Shown one piece after another: positions 35,216 through 44,838 of a DNA stretch of 64,000 nucleotides (its first letter is position 1; each line of letters begins with the position of its first letter). Location of the stretch: positions 15,290-79,289 of the forward strand of contig CBETVX010000004.1 in the NCBI GenBank assembly GCA_965539935.1, written 5' to 3'. This stretch comes from CBETVX01 sp965539935 (GTDB taxonomy: Bacteria > Bacillota > Clostridia > Peptostreptococcales > Caminicellaceae). Made by a program: the position numbers and the translations under genes. The notes beneath the pieces were generated by a model. That model was given only the letters and a program-made list of their open reading frames with translations, was not told where the DNA came from and searched no databases.

Positions 35216-36124
35216 CTAAAGGTTTATAATGCCTTCAAACACTATTACGGCTTCCCCTCCAACTTTAATTTTTATTTTTTCTTCCCTTTCAACTAATATA
35301 TTAATATAGCTTGGTCTTTCCATATATTGTCCTTGTTTGATAGTTATTTCTAATCTATTGTCAGTAAAATCTAATAAATTATTATCAATAATATAAGCCG
35401 AAAGGGCTCCATTAGCTGTTCCAGTGGCAGATTCTTCATCTATTCCATAGGCAGGAGCAAAATTTCTACAATAAATACTGTCTTTATCACCAGGTTTCAT
35501 AGTAAATGCATGAATACCAACAACAGCCTTGTCACTACTATATTGACTAATTCTTTTAAAATCCGGTTTCATCTTACTTAAAATATCTTCACTTTTAATT
35601 GGTACAATAATATCAGATAGACCTGTACTATATGTCATAGGCAAAACTTCCTTAGTATTTATACCAATATTTTCAGCCTCTATCCCTAATATGCTGGCAA
35701 TTTCCCGTACATTATAAAAAGTATCTAATTTTTGAGGAGAACTTTGAGTCATCATTATTTTATATACTTTTTTATTTTTAAAAAATATATCTACAGGCAG
35801 AATTCCTGCTAAAGTCTTCTGTTCTACTCTAACAATATCATCCAAGGGTTTTATTATACCTTTAGATGCCATTAGGTAAAATGTGGCTATAGTAGCATGT
35901 CCACATAGTTCTACTTCTTCTAAGGGAGTAAAAAACTTTACTTCATAATCATATTCATCACTTGATGATTTAAAAACAAAGGCAGTTTCCGAAAGGTTCA
36001 TTTCTCTAGCTATTTTTTGCATTTGATTTTTTGTAAGCCCATCAGCATCTAAAACTACTGCGGCGGGATTACCTCCAAAGATTTCATTAGTAAATGCATC
36101 CACTTGAAAAATCCTTCTTCCCAT
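35216..36124 (-). CDS. PhzF-family isomerase
   Basis: A 302-residue two-domain protein of the PhzF/diaminopimelate-epimerase fold. Motifs: FQVDAFTNEIFGGNPAAVVLDAD, the catalytic-glutamate segment MNLSETAFVF, FFTPLEEVELCGHATIATFY and FAPAYGIDEESATGTANGALSAYI. Biosynthetic partners are absent, so the substrate is unknown. The ribosome site GGGGGT lies 6 bp before the ATG. Confidence 0.92.
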   Translation of the reverse strand: MGRRIFQVDAFTNEIFGGNPAAVVLDADGLTKNQMQKIAREMNLSETAFVFKSSSDEYDYEVKFFTPLEEVELCGHATIATFYLMASKGIIKPLDDIVRVEQKTLAGILPVDIFFKNKKVYKIMMTQSSPQKLDTFYNVREIASILGIEAENIGINTKEVLPMTYSTGLSDIIVPIKSEDILSKMKPDFKRISQYSSDKAVVGIHAFTMKPGDKDSIYCRNFAPAYGIDEESATGTANGALSAYIIDNNLLDFTDNRLEITIKQGQYMERPSYINILVEREEKIKIKVGGEAVIVFEGIINL

Positions 36125-36234
36125 ATAATACCCCCATGTTTTTTCATTTATTATCTAAATACTATATGCCTTTCAATTTTTAATATAACAATCTATTCTA
36201 TGATACTATCTTCCCATTATACAGACATGATTTT

Positions 36235-36250
36235 CGTTTCACGTGAAACA
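36235..36250. promoter_or_regulatory. parS centromere site
   Basis: The sequence cGTTTCACGTGAAACA matches the ParB binding consensus TGTTTCACGTGAAACA in 15 of 16 positions. It abuts the parB stop codon (36251). I found no other good parS in the window. Confidence 0.9.
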
Positions 36251-37120
36251 CTAGTTGCTTTTTAATAGTTCAATAATTCTATCTAAATCTTCATCACTAT
36301 AATACTCTATTTCAATTCTGCCTTTCTTCTTTCCCTTTACAATATTAACCTTAGTTCCTAATATTTCTTTTAAGGACTCTTCTAAATATATTAAATTGCT
36401 ATCTTTATAATCTTTCTTTCTTTTTTCTATGGTCTTTTTAATAAGTCTAGCAACAAGTTTTTCTGTTTCACGAACACTTAGGTTCTCGTCAATTATTTTT
36501 AAAGCAATTTCTTTTTGAAGTTTTAAGTCTTCGATTCTAAGTAAGGCTCTACCATGGCCCCCAGAAATAGTTCCATCAATAATAAGTTCCTTTACCTGTT
36601 CACCTAAATTTAGTAATCTAAGGGTATTGGCAATATAGGATCTACTTTTTCCTACTATTTTTCCAATTCTATCTTGAGTTAAATTAAAATCTTCTATCAA
36701 TCTTTTATAAGCCAAAGCTTCTTCTATATCGTTTAAATCTTCTCTTTGTAAATTTTCAATTAAGGAAATTTCAAGCAACTTCTCATCATTTAGGTCTTTA
36801 ATAACACAGGGTATTTCCTTTAAATCTAAATTTTTAGCTGCTCTCCATCTTCTCTCTCCAGCAACTATTTCATAACCATTTTTTGTATTTCTAATAACTA
36901 TTGGTTGAACAACTCCATGTTCTTTTATGGATTGTTCCAAGGTTTTAATTTTATCTTTGTCAAAATATTTTCTTGGTTGATTTTTATTTGGTTTGATTTT
37001 ATTAATATCTATTAGGTTTATCTTTTTATCATTAATATTCTTATTTGTTTTATTTTCTTCAGTAGCTTGGGGTATTAGTGCATTTAAACCCTTTCCAAGA
37101 CCTCTTTTTGCCTTAGCCAA
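36251..37120 (-). CDS. parB: Chromosome partitioning protein ParB (Spo0J)
   Basis: A CTP-dependent clamp that loads at parS and organises the origin. 289 residues: N-terminal RGLGKGLNALIP, the CTPase segment with IKPNKNQPRKYFD, GYEIVAGERRWRAAK and LIENLQREDLNDIEEA, the helix-turn-helix around LTQDRIGKIVGKSRSYIANTLRLL and a C-terminal dimer domain. It begins at TTG immediately after the parA stop (TAATTG), so translation is coupled. Confidence 0.96.
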   Translation of the reverse strand: MAKAKRGLGKGLNALIPQATEENKTNKNINDKKINLIDINKIKPNKNQPRKYFDKDKIKTLEQSIKEHGVVQPIVIRNTKNGYEIVAGERRWRAAKNLDLKEIPCVIKDLNDEKLLEISLIENLQREDLNDIEEALAYKRLIEDFNLTQDRIGKIVGKSRSYIANTLRLLNLGEQVKELIIDGTISGGHGRALLRIEDLKLQKEIALKIIDENLSVRETEKLVARLIKKTIEKRKKDYKDSNLIYLEESLKEILGTKVNIVKGKKKGRIEIEYYSDEDLDRIIELLKSN

Positions 37121-37894
37121 TTATATCACTTCCTCTTCTAACTCTAAAAATTCTTCTGCAAGTTCACTATATGCCTCAGCTCCCTTTGATTTTGGATCAT
37201 ATTCTATAATGGGTAATCCATGACTTGGAGCTTCAGCAAGTCTAACGTTTCTAGGAATTATTGTAGTATATACCTTTCCCCTAAAAAACTTTTTAACTTC
37301 ATCAACTACTTGTATGGAAAGATTAGTTCTGCCATCAAACATACTTAATACTACACCTTGTATTTCAAGATTAGGATTTAGATTTTGTTGAACTAATCCT
37401 ATTGTATTCATAAGTTGGCTTACCCCCTCTAAAGCATAATACTCGCATTGAATAGGAATAAGCACACTATCAACTGCAGTCAAAGAATTAATAGTTAGTA
37501 ATCCAAGGGAAGGTGGACAATCTACAAAAATATAGTCATACTCATCTTTAATAAGTTCAATTGATTCCTTTAATCTTTGTTCTCTATTTGTAAGATTAGT
37601 TAATTCTATTTCTGCACCTGCTAACTGTACATTAGATGATATTATATCTATATTTTTAAAATCTGTTTTAATTATACATTTCTTTATGTCCTCATTATTA
37701 ATCAAAATATCATAAATATTGTACTCTACACTATTTTTATCTACTCCAAATCCGCTTGTTGTATTTCCTTGTGGGTCTATATCAATAATTAGTACCTTTC
37801 TTCCCTTTGCAGCAATACATGAACTTAGATTTACATTGGTAGTTGTCTTTCCAACTCCGCCTTTTTGATTAAATAATGCAATGGCTTTTCCCAC
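37121..37894 (-). CDS. parA: Chromosome partitioning ATPase ParA (Soj)
   Basis: A Walker-type ATPase that binds DNA and works with ParB in origin segregation, and regulates DnaA in Bacillus. About 257 residues with the deviant Walker A FNQKGGVGKTTTNVNL, DIDPQGNTTSGFG, DYIFVDCPPSLGLLTINSL and the C-terminal RNVRLAEAPSHGLPI. The start is taken as GTG 37894, 8 bp after AAGGGAG. Confidence 0.96.
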   Translation of the reverse strand: MGKAIALFNQKGGVGKTTTNVNLSSCIAAKGRKVLIIDIDPQGNTTSGFGVDKNSVEYNIYDILINNEDIKKCIIKTDFKNIDIISSNVQLAGAEIELTNLTNREQRLKESIELIKDEYDYIFVDCPPSLGLLTINSLTAVDSVLIPIQCEYYALEGVSQLMNTIGLVQQNLNPNLEIQGVVLSMFDGRTNLSIQVVDEVKKFFRGKVYTTIIPRNVRLAEAPSHGLPIIEYDPKSKGAEAYSELAEEFLELEEEVI

Positions 37895-38125
37895 TTTGAT
37901 CACTCCCTTAAGCATATAATTATATACTTTCTTCTCTTCACTAATTATTCCTTCAAGAACTAATTATTTTTTTGTTAAAATCTAATTTTTTGAATACCTT
38001 TACTACATATTTTCAATATTCAATAATAAAAATAATATAGTAGCTTTTTCTTGTCTATCTATGATAAAATCAAAATCAGACAGGTAGTTCTTAAATATAT
38101 ATAGTTAAATCTCAGGAGGATTTTT

Positions 38126-38395
38126 ATGTGGAAAATAATTCTAACTTCTTTTTGGATGGTTTTTTTAGCTGAATTAGGGGATAAAACACAGCTTCAAACT
38201 ATGCTTTTAGCTACACAGACTGATTCTATATGGGGTGTTTTTATTGGTGCCTCCTTAGCCCTTATACTAAGTGCCCTTTTAGGAGTATTAGCTGGAACTT
38301 TTTTAACAAAATATATCCCTCCAAGCTATTTAAAGCTTGCTGCTGGAAGTGCTTTTATTATCATTGGAGTACTTACTCTTATAGGAAAGGTATAA
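38126..38395 (+). CDS. Half-size TMEM165/GDT1 (UPF0016) family transporter
   Basis: An 89-residue protein with three membrane segments. It has a single copy of the family motif (ELGDKTQLQT, residues 13-22), whereas full-length members carry two such halves; bacterial half-size forms are thought to pair. Members move Mn2+ or Ca2+ in exchange for protons. It starts with ATG 6 bp after AGGAGG, on the plus strand between divergent parA and convergent noc. Confidence 0.88.
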   Translation: MWKIILTSFWMVFLAELGDKTQLQTMLLATQTDSIWGVFIGASLALILSALLGVLAGTFLTKYIPPSYLKLAAGSAFIIIGVLTLIGKV

Positions 38396-38431
38396 AAGTT
38401 CATCATAACGATAGCTTTAATTACATAAATA

Positions 38432-38457
38432 AAAGTCGTAGCTTAAACTACGACTTT
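38432..38457. terminator. Bidirectional terminator between GDT1 gene and noc
   Basis: AAAGTCGTAG pairs perfectly with CTACGACTTT around a 6-base loop; T-runs flank it (TTTTATTT on the minus strand). Its right arm overlaps the noc stop codon. Confidence 0.85.
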
Positions 38458-39259
38458 ATTGATTCTTAGGTATTTTAACGACTACTTCTATGAATTCTCC
38501 CTTATCAACCTGATTGTATTCTGCCTTGAGTCCAGTATTTCTAATGGCATCATATGCATTTTTTAGGGTATTAAGATATATTCTAAAATTAAATGCACTT
38601 TTGATACTTTGTCTATTTTTAGGTTGATTCTCTATAGATAGAAGTTCTAGTTTATCCTTTATAAGTTTTTCAGTTTGTTTTACGTTTAATCCCCTTTTAA
38701 TAACCGTATCTAAAATCTCTAACCTCATTTTTTCATCTGGTAATTTCAATAGGGCCCTTGCATGTCTTTCAGTAAGATTATTTTTAGATAAAAGCGTCTT
38801 TACTCTATCGGATAATTTAAGTATTCTAAGTTTGTTGGCTACGGTTGATTGGCTTTTTCCTACCTTCTCAGCAAGTTCTTGTTGAGTAAAACCATGTTCT
38901 GCAATGAGCTTATGGTACCCTTCAGCCTCTTCTATGAAAGTAAGATCTTCCCTTTGCAAATTCTCAATCAGTGCAACCACAGCTGAATCTTCATCATTCA
39001 TTTTTACTATAATTGCAGGTATATACTCTAATCCGGCCATTTTAGAAGCTCTTAATCTTCTTTCTCCTGCAACCAATTCATAGAAATCATCACTTTTTTT
39101 CCTAACGCTTATAGGCTGTATTACACCGTAAGACTTAATGGATGAACTAAGTTCTTCTAAGCTTTCTTTAGTAAATTCTTTTCTAGGTTGATGAGGATTC
39201 GGAAATACTTCATCCACAGATACATATATAACCTTATTACTTAAACTTACATTTTCCAT
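38456..39259 (-). CDS. noc: Nucleoid occlusion protein (ParB-like)
   Basis: A 267-residue ParB paralogue. In Bacillus, Noc binds NBS sites, spreads with CTP and blocks division over the chromosome. It shows VDEVFPNPHQPRKEF, LVAGERRLRASKMAG, LIENLQREDLTFIEEAEGYHKL and the helix-turn-helix FTQQELAEKVGKSQSTVANKLRILKL. The position directly downstream of rsmG, separate from parA-parB, is typical of noc. No ATTTCCCGGGAAAT-type NBS was seen in the window. Confidence 0.9.
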   Translation of the reverse strand: MENVSLSNKVIYVSVDEVFPNPHQPRKEFTKESLEELSSSIKSYGVIQPISVRKKSDDFYELVAGERRLRASKMAGLEYIPAIIVKMNDEDSAVVALIENLQREDLTFIEEAEGYHKLIAEHGFTQQELAEKVGKSQSTVANKLRILKLSDRVKTLLSKNNLTERHARALLKLPDEKMRLEILDTVIKRGLNVKQTEKLIKDKLELLSIENQPKNRQSIKSAFNFRIYLNTLKNAYDAIRNTGLKAEYNQVDKGEFIEVVVKIPKNQ

Positions 39260-39370
39260 TATTCATGTCCCCTTACAAAAACAGCATTATTATAGACTAT
39301 TATTCGTCAAAAATATGTTACTTCCTGCTTATTTTTTGAAAAACATGAATATTTCTGTGATAAAGTTATA

Positions 39371-40090
39371 TTAAACTATGGGTTTTTTTGCAGGTATACC
39401 AGACCTTCTAGGATATTTGTCTGGAGTTGCTTTTACCTTTTCAATAATAATTAAACTATGATTTATATCAGTAAAGGGAAGATTTATACTTATATTATCA
39501 ACTATTTTGCCTCCTAAAGTTTTTATGGCATTATTGGACTTAGATACCTCATCATCAACTGTAGGTCCTTTTTGAGCTATGAAAAAACCACCTTTTCTAA
39601 TAAAGGGAAGACAATATTCACTAAGGACCTTTAAATCTGCCACAGCCCTAGCAGTGGCGATATCGAATTTCTCTCTATAGTCTTTATTTTTTCCATAATC
39701 TTCTGCCCTACCATGAATAAGTTCTACATTTGAAAGATTACATTCTTTACATACTATATCAAGATAATTAATCCTTTTTTTAAGGGAATCTAATAATGTT
39801 AAATTAAGTCCTTCATAATAAATTTTAAGTGGAATTCCTGGAAAACCAGCACCAGTTCCTACATCTATTATTTTAGAATCTTGCCTTATAACACCGGATA
39901 ATATACAGGTAAGGGAATCTAAAAAATGTTTTATCATTATTTCCTTTTCCTCTGTTATTCCAGTAAGATTAATCTTATTGTTCCATTCAATTAATATATC
40001 TTTAAATTTAAAAAATTTATCTAAAATTAAATCATCAATTTCTAATCCTAACTCTTTACCACCATTAATAAGAATTTCTCTACTATTCAT
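39371..40090 (-). CDS. rsmG: 16S rRNA (guanine527-N7)-methyltransferase
   Basis: A 239-residue SAM-dependent enzyme modifying G527 of 16S rRNA. It has the SAM loop IIDVGTGAGFPGIPLKI, the NLSNVELIHGRAEDYG segment and FDIATARAVADLKVLSEYCLPFIRKGG. ATG 40090 is preferred (AGGTGG 8 bp upstream). It overlaps the end of mnmG by 8 bp, indicating coupling. Confidence 0.96.
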   Translation of the reverse strand: MNSREILINGGKELGLEIDDLILDKFFKFKDILIEWNNKINLTGITEEKEIMIKHFLDSLTCILSGVIRQDSKIIDVGTGAGFPGIPLKIYYEGLNLTLLDSLKKRINYLDIVCKECNLSNVELIHGRAEDYGKNKDYREKFDIATARAVADLKVLSEYCLPFIRKGGFFIAQKGPTVDDEVSKSNNAIKTLGGKIVDNISINLPFTDINHSLIIIEKVKATPDKYPRRSGIPAKKPIV

Positions 40091-41978
40091 TATCAGGCCC
40101 ACCTTTTCTACGTTGCTGTTCTAAGTAAACCAATAATACAGATATATCTGCCGGTGAAACTCCAGATATTCTAGAAGCTTGTCCAACAGATAGAGGTTTT
40201 ATCTTATCAAGTTTCTCTCTGGCCTCGAGTCTTAGACCCTCTATTTTACTATAATCTATACTTGGATATAATCTTTTCTTCTCTAATTTTTTAAACTGAT
40301 CTATTTGTCTTAATTGTTTACTTATATATCCTTCATATTTTATTTGAATCTCGCATTGAATTGCAATATCTCTTCTAACCTCAGGTCTTTTACTATCTAT
40401 TTCACCTAATAATTCATAGGTCATTTCTGGCCTTTTTAAAAGATCAAATAAAGATATGCTACTTTTTATTTTTGCACTATTATATCTTTCAAGGAAATCA
40501 TTGGCATCATTTGGTTTTATATTAGTTTTCTTCAATCTGTCCATTTCTTCTTCTATTAATTTCTTTCTTTCTTGGAATCTTCTATATCTTTCCTCTGTTA
40601 CAAGTCCTATCTGATAACCCTTTTCAGTTAATCTTAGATCAGCATTATCTTGTCTCAATACCAGTCTATATTCAGCCCTTGAAGTCATCATCCTATAGGG
40701 TTCATTTGTACCCTTAGTAACTAAATCATCTATTAAAACCCCTATGTAGGCTTCAGATCTGTCCAGTATAAATGGGTCGGCTCCCTTTATCTTTAGGACT
40801 GCGTTAATTCCTGCCATAAGACCTTGGGCAGCAGCTTCTTCGTATCCTGATGTTCCATTAAATTGACCGCAGGAAAATAGATATTCAATATCTTTAGATT
40901 CTAAAGTAAGTTTTAGTTGAGTAGGATCTACACAATCATATTCAATGGCATAGGCTGGTCTCATAATTTTAACCTCTTGTAAACCGGGAATAGTTCTTAA
41001 AAATTGTATCTGTACATCCTCTGGAAGACTAGTTGACATTCCTTGAACATACATTTCCATCGTGTCTAAACCCTCAGGTTCAATAAAAAGTTGATGTCTA
41101 TTTTTATCAGCAAATCTTACTATTTTATCTTCAATAGATGGGCAATATCTTGGACCAGTACCTTCTATCTTTCCACCATACATGGCAGATCTATGAAGAT
41201 TTTTATAGATAACTCTATGGGTTTCTCCATTAGTATAAGTAAGCCAGCAAGACTCTTGTTCCTTATATAAGTCATCATTCATAAAGGAAAAAGGAACTAC
41301 TATTTCATCCCCTTTTTGTTCATCCATTTGACTAAAATCTAGGGTTTGTCTATCTACCCTAGCTGGAGTTCCTGTTTTAAACCTTCTCATTTTCAATCCA
41401 AGGTCTTTTAAATGTTTAGTTAACTCCATTGAAGGGGCTAGTCCATTTGGACCACTATGATAACTTGTTTGACCGATAAAAATCTTACCTCCTAAATATG
41501 TTCCCGTTGCTAATATTGTGGCCTTTGATCTATATATAGCTCCCTGTCTTAATATTACTCCTTTTGCTTTACCATCCTCAACTATAAGTTCAACCACTTC
41601 ACCTTGCTTTATATCTAGATTTACTTCCTTCTCTAGGGTTTTTTTCATTTCAATATGATATTGTCTTTTATCTGCTTGTGCCCTTAAAGAATGTACAGCT
41701 GGTCCCTTAGCAGTATTTAGCATTCTACTTTGGATGAAGGTCTTATCAATATTAATTCCCATTTCTCCACCTAATGCATCTATCTCCCTAACTAAATGTC
41801 CCTTTGCAACTCCACCTATAGATGGATTACAGGGCATCATAGCTATAGAATCTAGATTAATGGATAATAACAGGGTTTTCATACCCATCCTAGCAGATGC
41901 CAATGCAGCTTCACAACCAGCATGTCCAGCTCCAATAACAATAACATCATAAGTACCTGCTTCAAAACGTTCTGACAT
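40083..41978 (-). CDS. mnmG: tRNA uridine-5-carboxymethylaminomethyl modification enzyme MnmG
   Basis: The FAD-containing partner of MnmE that modifies U34 of several tRNAs. 631 residues with the FAD motif VIVIGAGHAGCEAALASARMG, the CNPSIGGVAKGHLVREIDALGG signature, ATGTYLGG, the FKTGTPARVD motif, CGQFNGTSGYEEAAAQGLMAG and a helical C-terminal tail. It lies between mnmE and rsmG. Confidence 0.98.
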   Translation of the reverse strand: MSERFEAGTYDVIVIGAGHAGCEAALASARMGMKTLLLSINLDSIAMMPCNPSIGGVAKGHLVREIDALGGEMGINIDKTFIQSRMLNTAKGPAVHSLRAQADKRQYHIEMKKTLEKEVNLDIKQGEVVELIVEDGKAKGVILRQGAIYRSKATILATGTYLGGKIFIGQTSYHSGPNGLAPSMELTKHLKDLGLKMRRFKTGTPARVDRQTLDFSQMDEQKGDEIVVPFSFMNDDLYKEQESCWLTYTNGETHRVIYKNLHRSAMYGGKIEGTGPRYCPSIEDKIVRFADKNRHQLFIEPEGLDTMEMYVQGMSTSLPEDVQIQFLRTIPGLQEVKIMRPAYAIEYDCVDPTQLKLTLESKDIEYLFSCGQFNGTSGYEEAAAQGLMAGINAVLKIKGADPFILDRSEAYIGVLIDDLVTKGTNEPYRMMTSRAEYRLVLRQDNADLRLTEKGYQIGLVTEERYRRFQERKKLIEEEMDRLKKTNIKPNDANDFLERYNSAKIKSSISLFDLLKRPEMTYELLGEIDSKRPEVRRDIAIQCEIQIKYEGYISKQLRQIDQFKKLEKKRLYPSIDYSKIEGLRLEAREKLDKIKPLSVGQASRISGVSPADISVLLVYLEQQRRKGGPDNE

Positions 41979-42009
41979 CTATCTATACCTCCAACTAAAA
42001 AAATTCAAT

Positions 42010-43389
42010 TTATTTTCCTAAACAGAAGTTAGAAAATATTTTATCTATAACATCTTCTTCAATAGTATCTCCTGTTATTTCTCCTAAAAACTCACCACAA
42101 TCATTTAAATCTACAGAAATAACATCAAAGAACATCTTCATATTTATTGCTTCTATTGCTTCTTCTATACTTTTCAGTGCCTTTTCAAGGGCATGTTTAT
42201 GCCTCACATTAGTTACATAGGATGTATCCTTTGCTTTAACTTCTCCGCCATATACCATATTTACTATTTCATTTTCAAGTTCTTCAATACCCTTTTCCTC
42301 TTCAATAGATGTTTCAATGACCTTCTTATTGGGAAGTATTTCTTTTATTTCTTCTATACTAATTCTTTTTGGTAAATCTATTTTGTTTACTAATACAATA
42401 GCCTCTTTGTTTTTAACATAGTTCATAATTTCTTTATCTTCATTAGTTAATTTACTAGAAGCATCGAGCATTAATATTACTAAATCAGCTTTATTAAATG
42501 ATTCTTTACTTCTCTGTACCCCTATTCTTTCTACTACATCATCGGTTTCCCTTATACCAGCAGTATCTATTATCCTAACAGGTATTCCCTTTACACTAAC
42601 AAACTCTTCTATAACATCCCTAGTGGTTCCAGGTATATCTGTAACTATAGCCCTTGATTCCTTTAAAAGTGCATTAAGTAGTGAAGATTTCCCAACATTA
42701 GGCTTACCCACTATAACTACTTTAAGTCCTTCTCTAATTATTTTACCTGTATTTGAAGTATCAAGGAGTCTTTTAATTTTTTCTCTAATTGCTTTAGACT
42801 GGGATAAAAGCTCTGGATACGTAATTTCTTCAATATCTTCTTCAGTATAATCTATACTTACTTGAAGATGGGCCAATACTTCAAGTATGTTCTCTCTAAT
42901 ATCTTGAACCCTATTAGAAAGACTTCCATCAAGTTGACCTAAAGCCACATCAAACCCCTTATCAGTTTTAGCACTTATAAGGTCCATTACAGCCTCAGCT
43001 TGAGCTAAATCTATACGGCCATTTAAAAAAGCTCTTTTAGTAAATTCTCCAGGTTCTGCTGCCCTTGCTCCATTTCTTAATATCAACTCTAATATATTTC
43101 TAATAGGTATCATACCACCATGACAATTTATTTCAACTACATCCTCCCTGGTATATGTATAGGGAGCCTTCATATAGACAGCTAAAACTTCATCTATAAC
43201 TTTTTTATCATCTTTAATTACATGACCATATACTAGTCTTCTTTGGGGATACTCTTTAATACTATTCTTTTTTTTAGGTAAAAATATTTTATCAAGTATA
43301 TCTAAAGCCTGGGGTCCACTCATCCTAATTATACTAATACCAGCTTCTCCCGGTGCTGTAGCAATTGAAGCTATAGTATCATCTATCAT
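42010..43389 (-). CDS. mnmE: tRNA modification GTPase MnmE
   Basis: A GTPase that forms the MnmE-MnmG complex. 459 residues: N-terminal folate-binding domain (DTIASIATAPGEAGISIIRMSGP), helical domain, inserted G domain (GKPNVGKSSLLNALL, DIPGTTRD, DTAGIRE, NKID) and the C-terminal FCLGK containing the active cysteine. ATG 43389 follows GAGGTG by 6 bp, so the longer reading is not used. Confidence 0.98.
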   Translation of the reverse strand: MIDDTIASIATAPGEAGISIIRMSGPQALDILDKIFLPKKKNSIKEYPQRRLVYGHVIKDDKKVIDEVLAVYMKAPYTYTREDVVEINCHGGMIPIRNILELILRNGARAAEPGEFTKRAFLNGRIDLAQAEAVMDLISAKTDKGFDVALGQLDGSLSNRVQDIRENILEVLAHLQVSIDYTEEDIEEITYPELLSQSKAIREKIKRLLDTSNTGKIIREGLKVVIVGKPNVGKSSLLNALLKESRAIVTDIPGTTRDVIEEFVSVKGIPVRIIDTAGIRETDDVVERIGVQRSKESFNKADLVILMLDASSKLTNEDKEIMNYVKNKEAIVLVNKIDLPKRISIEEIKEILPNKKVIETSIEEEKGIEELENEIVNMVYGGEVKAKDTSYVTNVRHKHALEKALKSIEEAIEAINMKMFFDVISVDLNDCGEFLGEITGDTIEEDVIDKIFSNFCLGK

Positions 43390-43464
43390 ATAAAACACCT
43401 CACTATAAAGTTGTATAATACTAAGAACATATTTTTATTATTCCAATTTTAACATAAAACAATA

Positions 43465-43491
43465 ACAAAACCCAGTATAAATACTGGGTTT
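43465..43491 (-). terminator. Terminator between jag and mnmE
   Basis: AAACCCAGTAT pairs with ATACTGGGTTT, followed on the minus strand by TGTTATTG; the T-run is modest. It may be partly read through. Confidence 0.7.
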
Positions 43492-43498
43492 AAACAAC

Positions 43499-44119
43499 TT
43501 ATCTTTTTAAGAATATAACTACCTTTCTATAGGGCTCTTCTCCTTCACTTCTAGTTCCTACATACCTATTACTTTGTAGAGTAGAATGAATTATTCTTCT
43601 CTCATAAGGGTTCATTGGCTCAAGCACGATTTCTTTTTTATACTTTCTAACTTTATAAGCTAATTTATTAGCTAATTTTCTAAGGGTTTCCTCTCTTTTA
43701 CTTCTATACTTTTCTGTATCAAGGATTACTCTTATATATTCATCTTCCCCATTATTAATAACTAAACTTACTAAGTATTGTAATGAATCTAAGGTCTGTC
43801 CTCTTCGTCCTATAAGTATGGCAGAATCTTTACTAAAAATTTCTATGTACAGATCATTACCTTTAAGATTTACGTCAAGTCTGGCTGTAATTCCCATATT
43901 GTCCAATATTTCTTTTAAAAACTTGGAAGCCTTTTCTTCAGGGTCATCCTTTAACGTTACTCTAACTTTAGCCTGCTTACCTCCAAAAATCCCAAATAAA
44001 CCCTTAGTAGGCTCTTCAAGTATTTCAATCTTAACCCTATCTCTAGTTGTCCCAAGATCAATTAAAGCACTACTTACAGCTTCAGCTATAGTTCTATCAA
44101 TTTTTTCAACAGATTTCAT
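43499..44119 (-). CDS. jag: RNA-binding protein Jag (KhpB)
   Basis: A 206-residue protein: Jag-N domain (about 1-55, including KGLFGIFGGKQAKVRV), KH domain (about 75-150, ILIGRRGQTLDSLQYLVSLV with the GxxG loop) and R3H domain (about 150-206, NPYERRIIHSTLQSNRYVGTRSEGEEPYRKVVI). It is one base from yidC and belongs to the rpmH-rnpA-yidD-yidC-jag string. Confidence 0.95.
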   Translation of the reverse strand: MKSVEKIDRTIAEAVSSALIDLGTTRDRVKIEILEEPTKGLFGIFGGKQAKVRVTLKDDPEEKASKFLKEILDNMGITARLDVNLKGNDLYIEIFSKDSAILIGRRGQTLDSLQYLVSLVINNGEDEYIRVILDTEKYRSKREETLRKLANKLAYKVRKYKKEIVLEPMNPYERRIIHSTLQSNRYVGTRSEGEEPYRKVVIFLKR

Positions 44120-44120
44120 A

Positions 44121-44780
44121 TTAGTTTGACTCCTCCTTAAGATTATCGCCCCTCGTTAAGAAATACTGTTGAGCCATTTGGAATAGATTACTTATTACCC
44201 AGTAAAGTGTTAAACCTGCTGGGAAACTTCTTCCCCACCATAAAATCATTATAGGAAAAACTAAATTCATAGTTTTTAGAGACTGATTTTGCTGTGTTCC
44301 TTTATTTGCACTATTCATAGATATATACGTAGTGGCTGCAGCAATAATAGGTAGTATTATTGGATCTGGATCCATAAGATTTGGTAACCATAAAAAAGAA
44401 GCGTTCATTGCTTTTTCTAATAACTCAGGATTATTTGGGAAAACATAGGTTGCTGGTTCCCTTAAGGCCCTAAATAATCCAAATATAATAGGAAGTTGAA
44501 TAAGTAAAGGTAAACATCCGCTTAAAGGATTAATTTTATGTTCTTTATAGAGCTCCATAGTTTTTATATTCATTTTTTCTTTATCATTTTTATATTTTTC
44601 TTGAATTTCTTTCATTTTAGGTTGAAGTTCTTGCATTTTTTTAGTAGATTTAAGTTGATTTACAGTTAAAGGTAATAAAATTAATTTCACTATTATAGTA
44701 AAAAGTATAATAGATATAGCATAGTTATTAACTAATCCATAAATAAAAGACAACAATGATCCTAAAGTACTAGTTATCAA
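44121..44780 (-). CDS. yidC: Membrane protein insertase YidC
   Basis: Inserts membrane proteins alone or with SecYEG. Five-helix Gram-positive type: LVNNYAISIILFTIIVKLILLPLTVNQLKSTKKMQELQPKMKEIQEKY, then PLSGCLPLLIQLPIIFGLFRALREP and MNLVFPIMILWWGRSFPAGLTLYWVISNLFQMAQQY. The hydrophilic groove arginine may correspond to the arginine in GRSFPAG or the lysine in IIVKLILLP. I take TTG 44780 as start, since AGGGGG lies 7 bp upstream. An ATG at 44831 would add 17 polar residues without a ribosome site. No lipobox is seen, unlike SpoIIIJ. Confidence 0.93.
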   Translation of the reverse strand: MITSTLGSLLSFIYGLVNNYAISIILFTIIVKLILLPLTVNQLKSTKKMQELQPKMKEIQEKYKNDKEKMNIKTMELYKEHKINPLSGCLPLLIQLPIIFGLFRALREPATYVFPNNPELLEKAMNASFLWLPNLMDPDPIILPIIAAATTYISMNSANKGTQQNQSLKTMNLVFPIMILWWGRSFPAGLTLYWVISNLFQMAQQYFLTRGDNLKEESN

Positions 44781-44838
44781 ATTTTTACCCCCTATCACTA
44801 AGTCTTCCTTAGTTTTATTATCCGTTATCAATAAAAAT

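Noticed and set aside
36465..36480. Second parS site inside parB (TGTTTCACGAACACTT)
   Set aside because: Only the left half matches the consensus; the right half diverges, so it is coding sequence resemblance.
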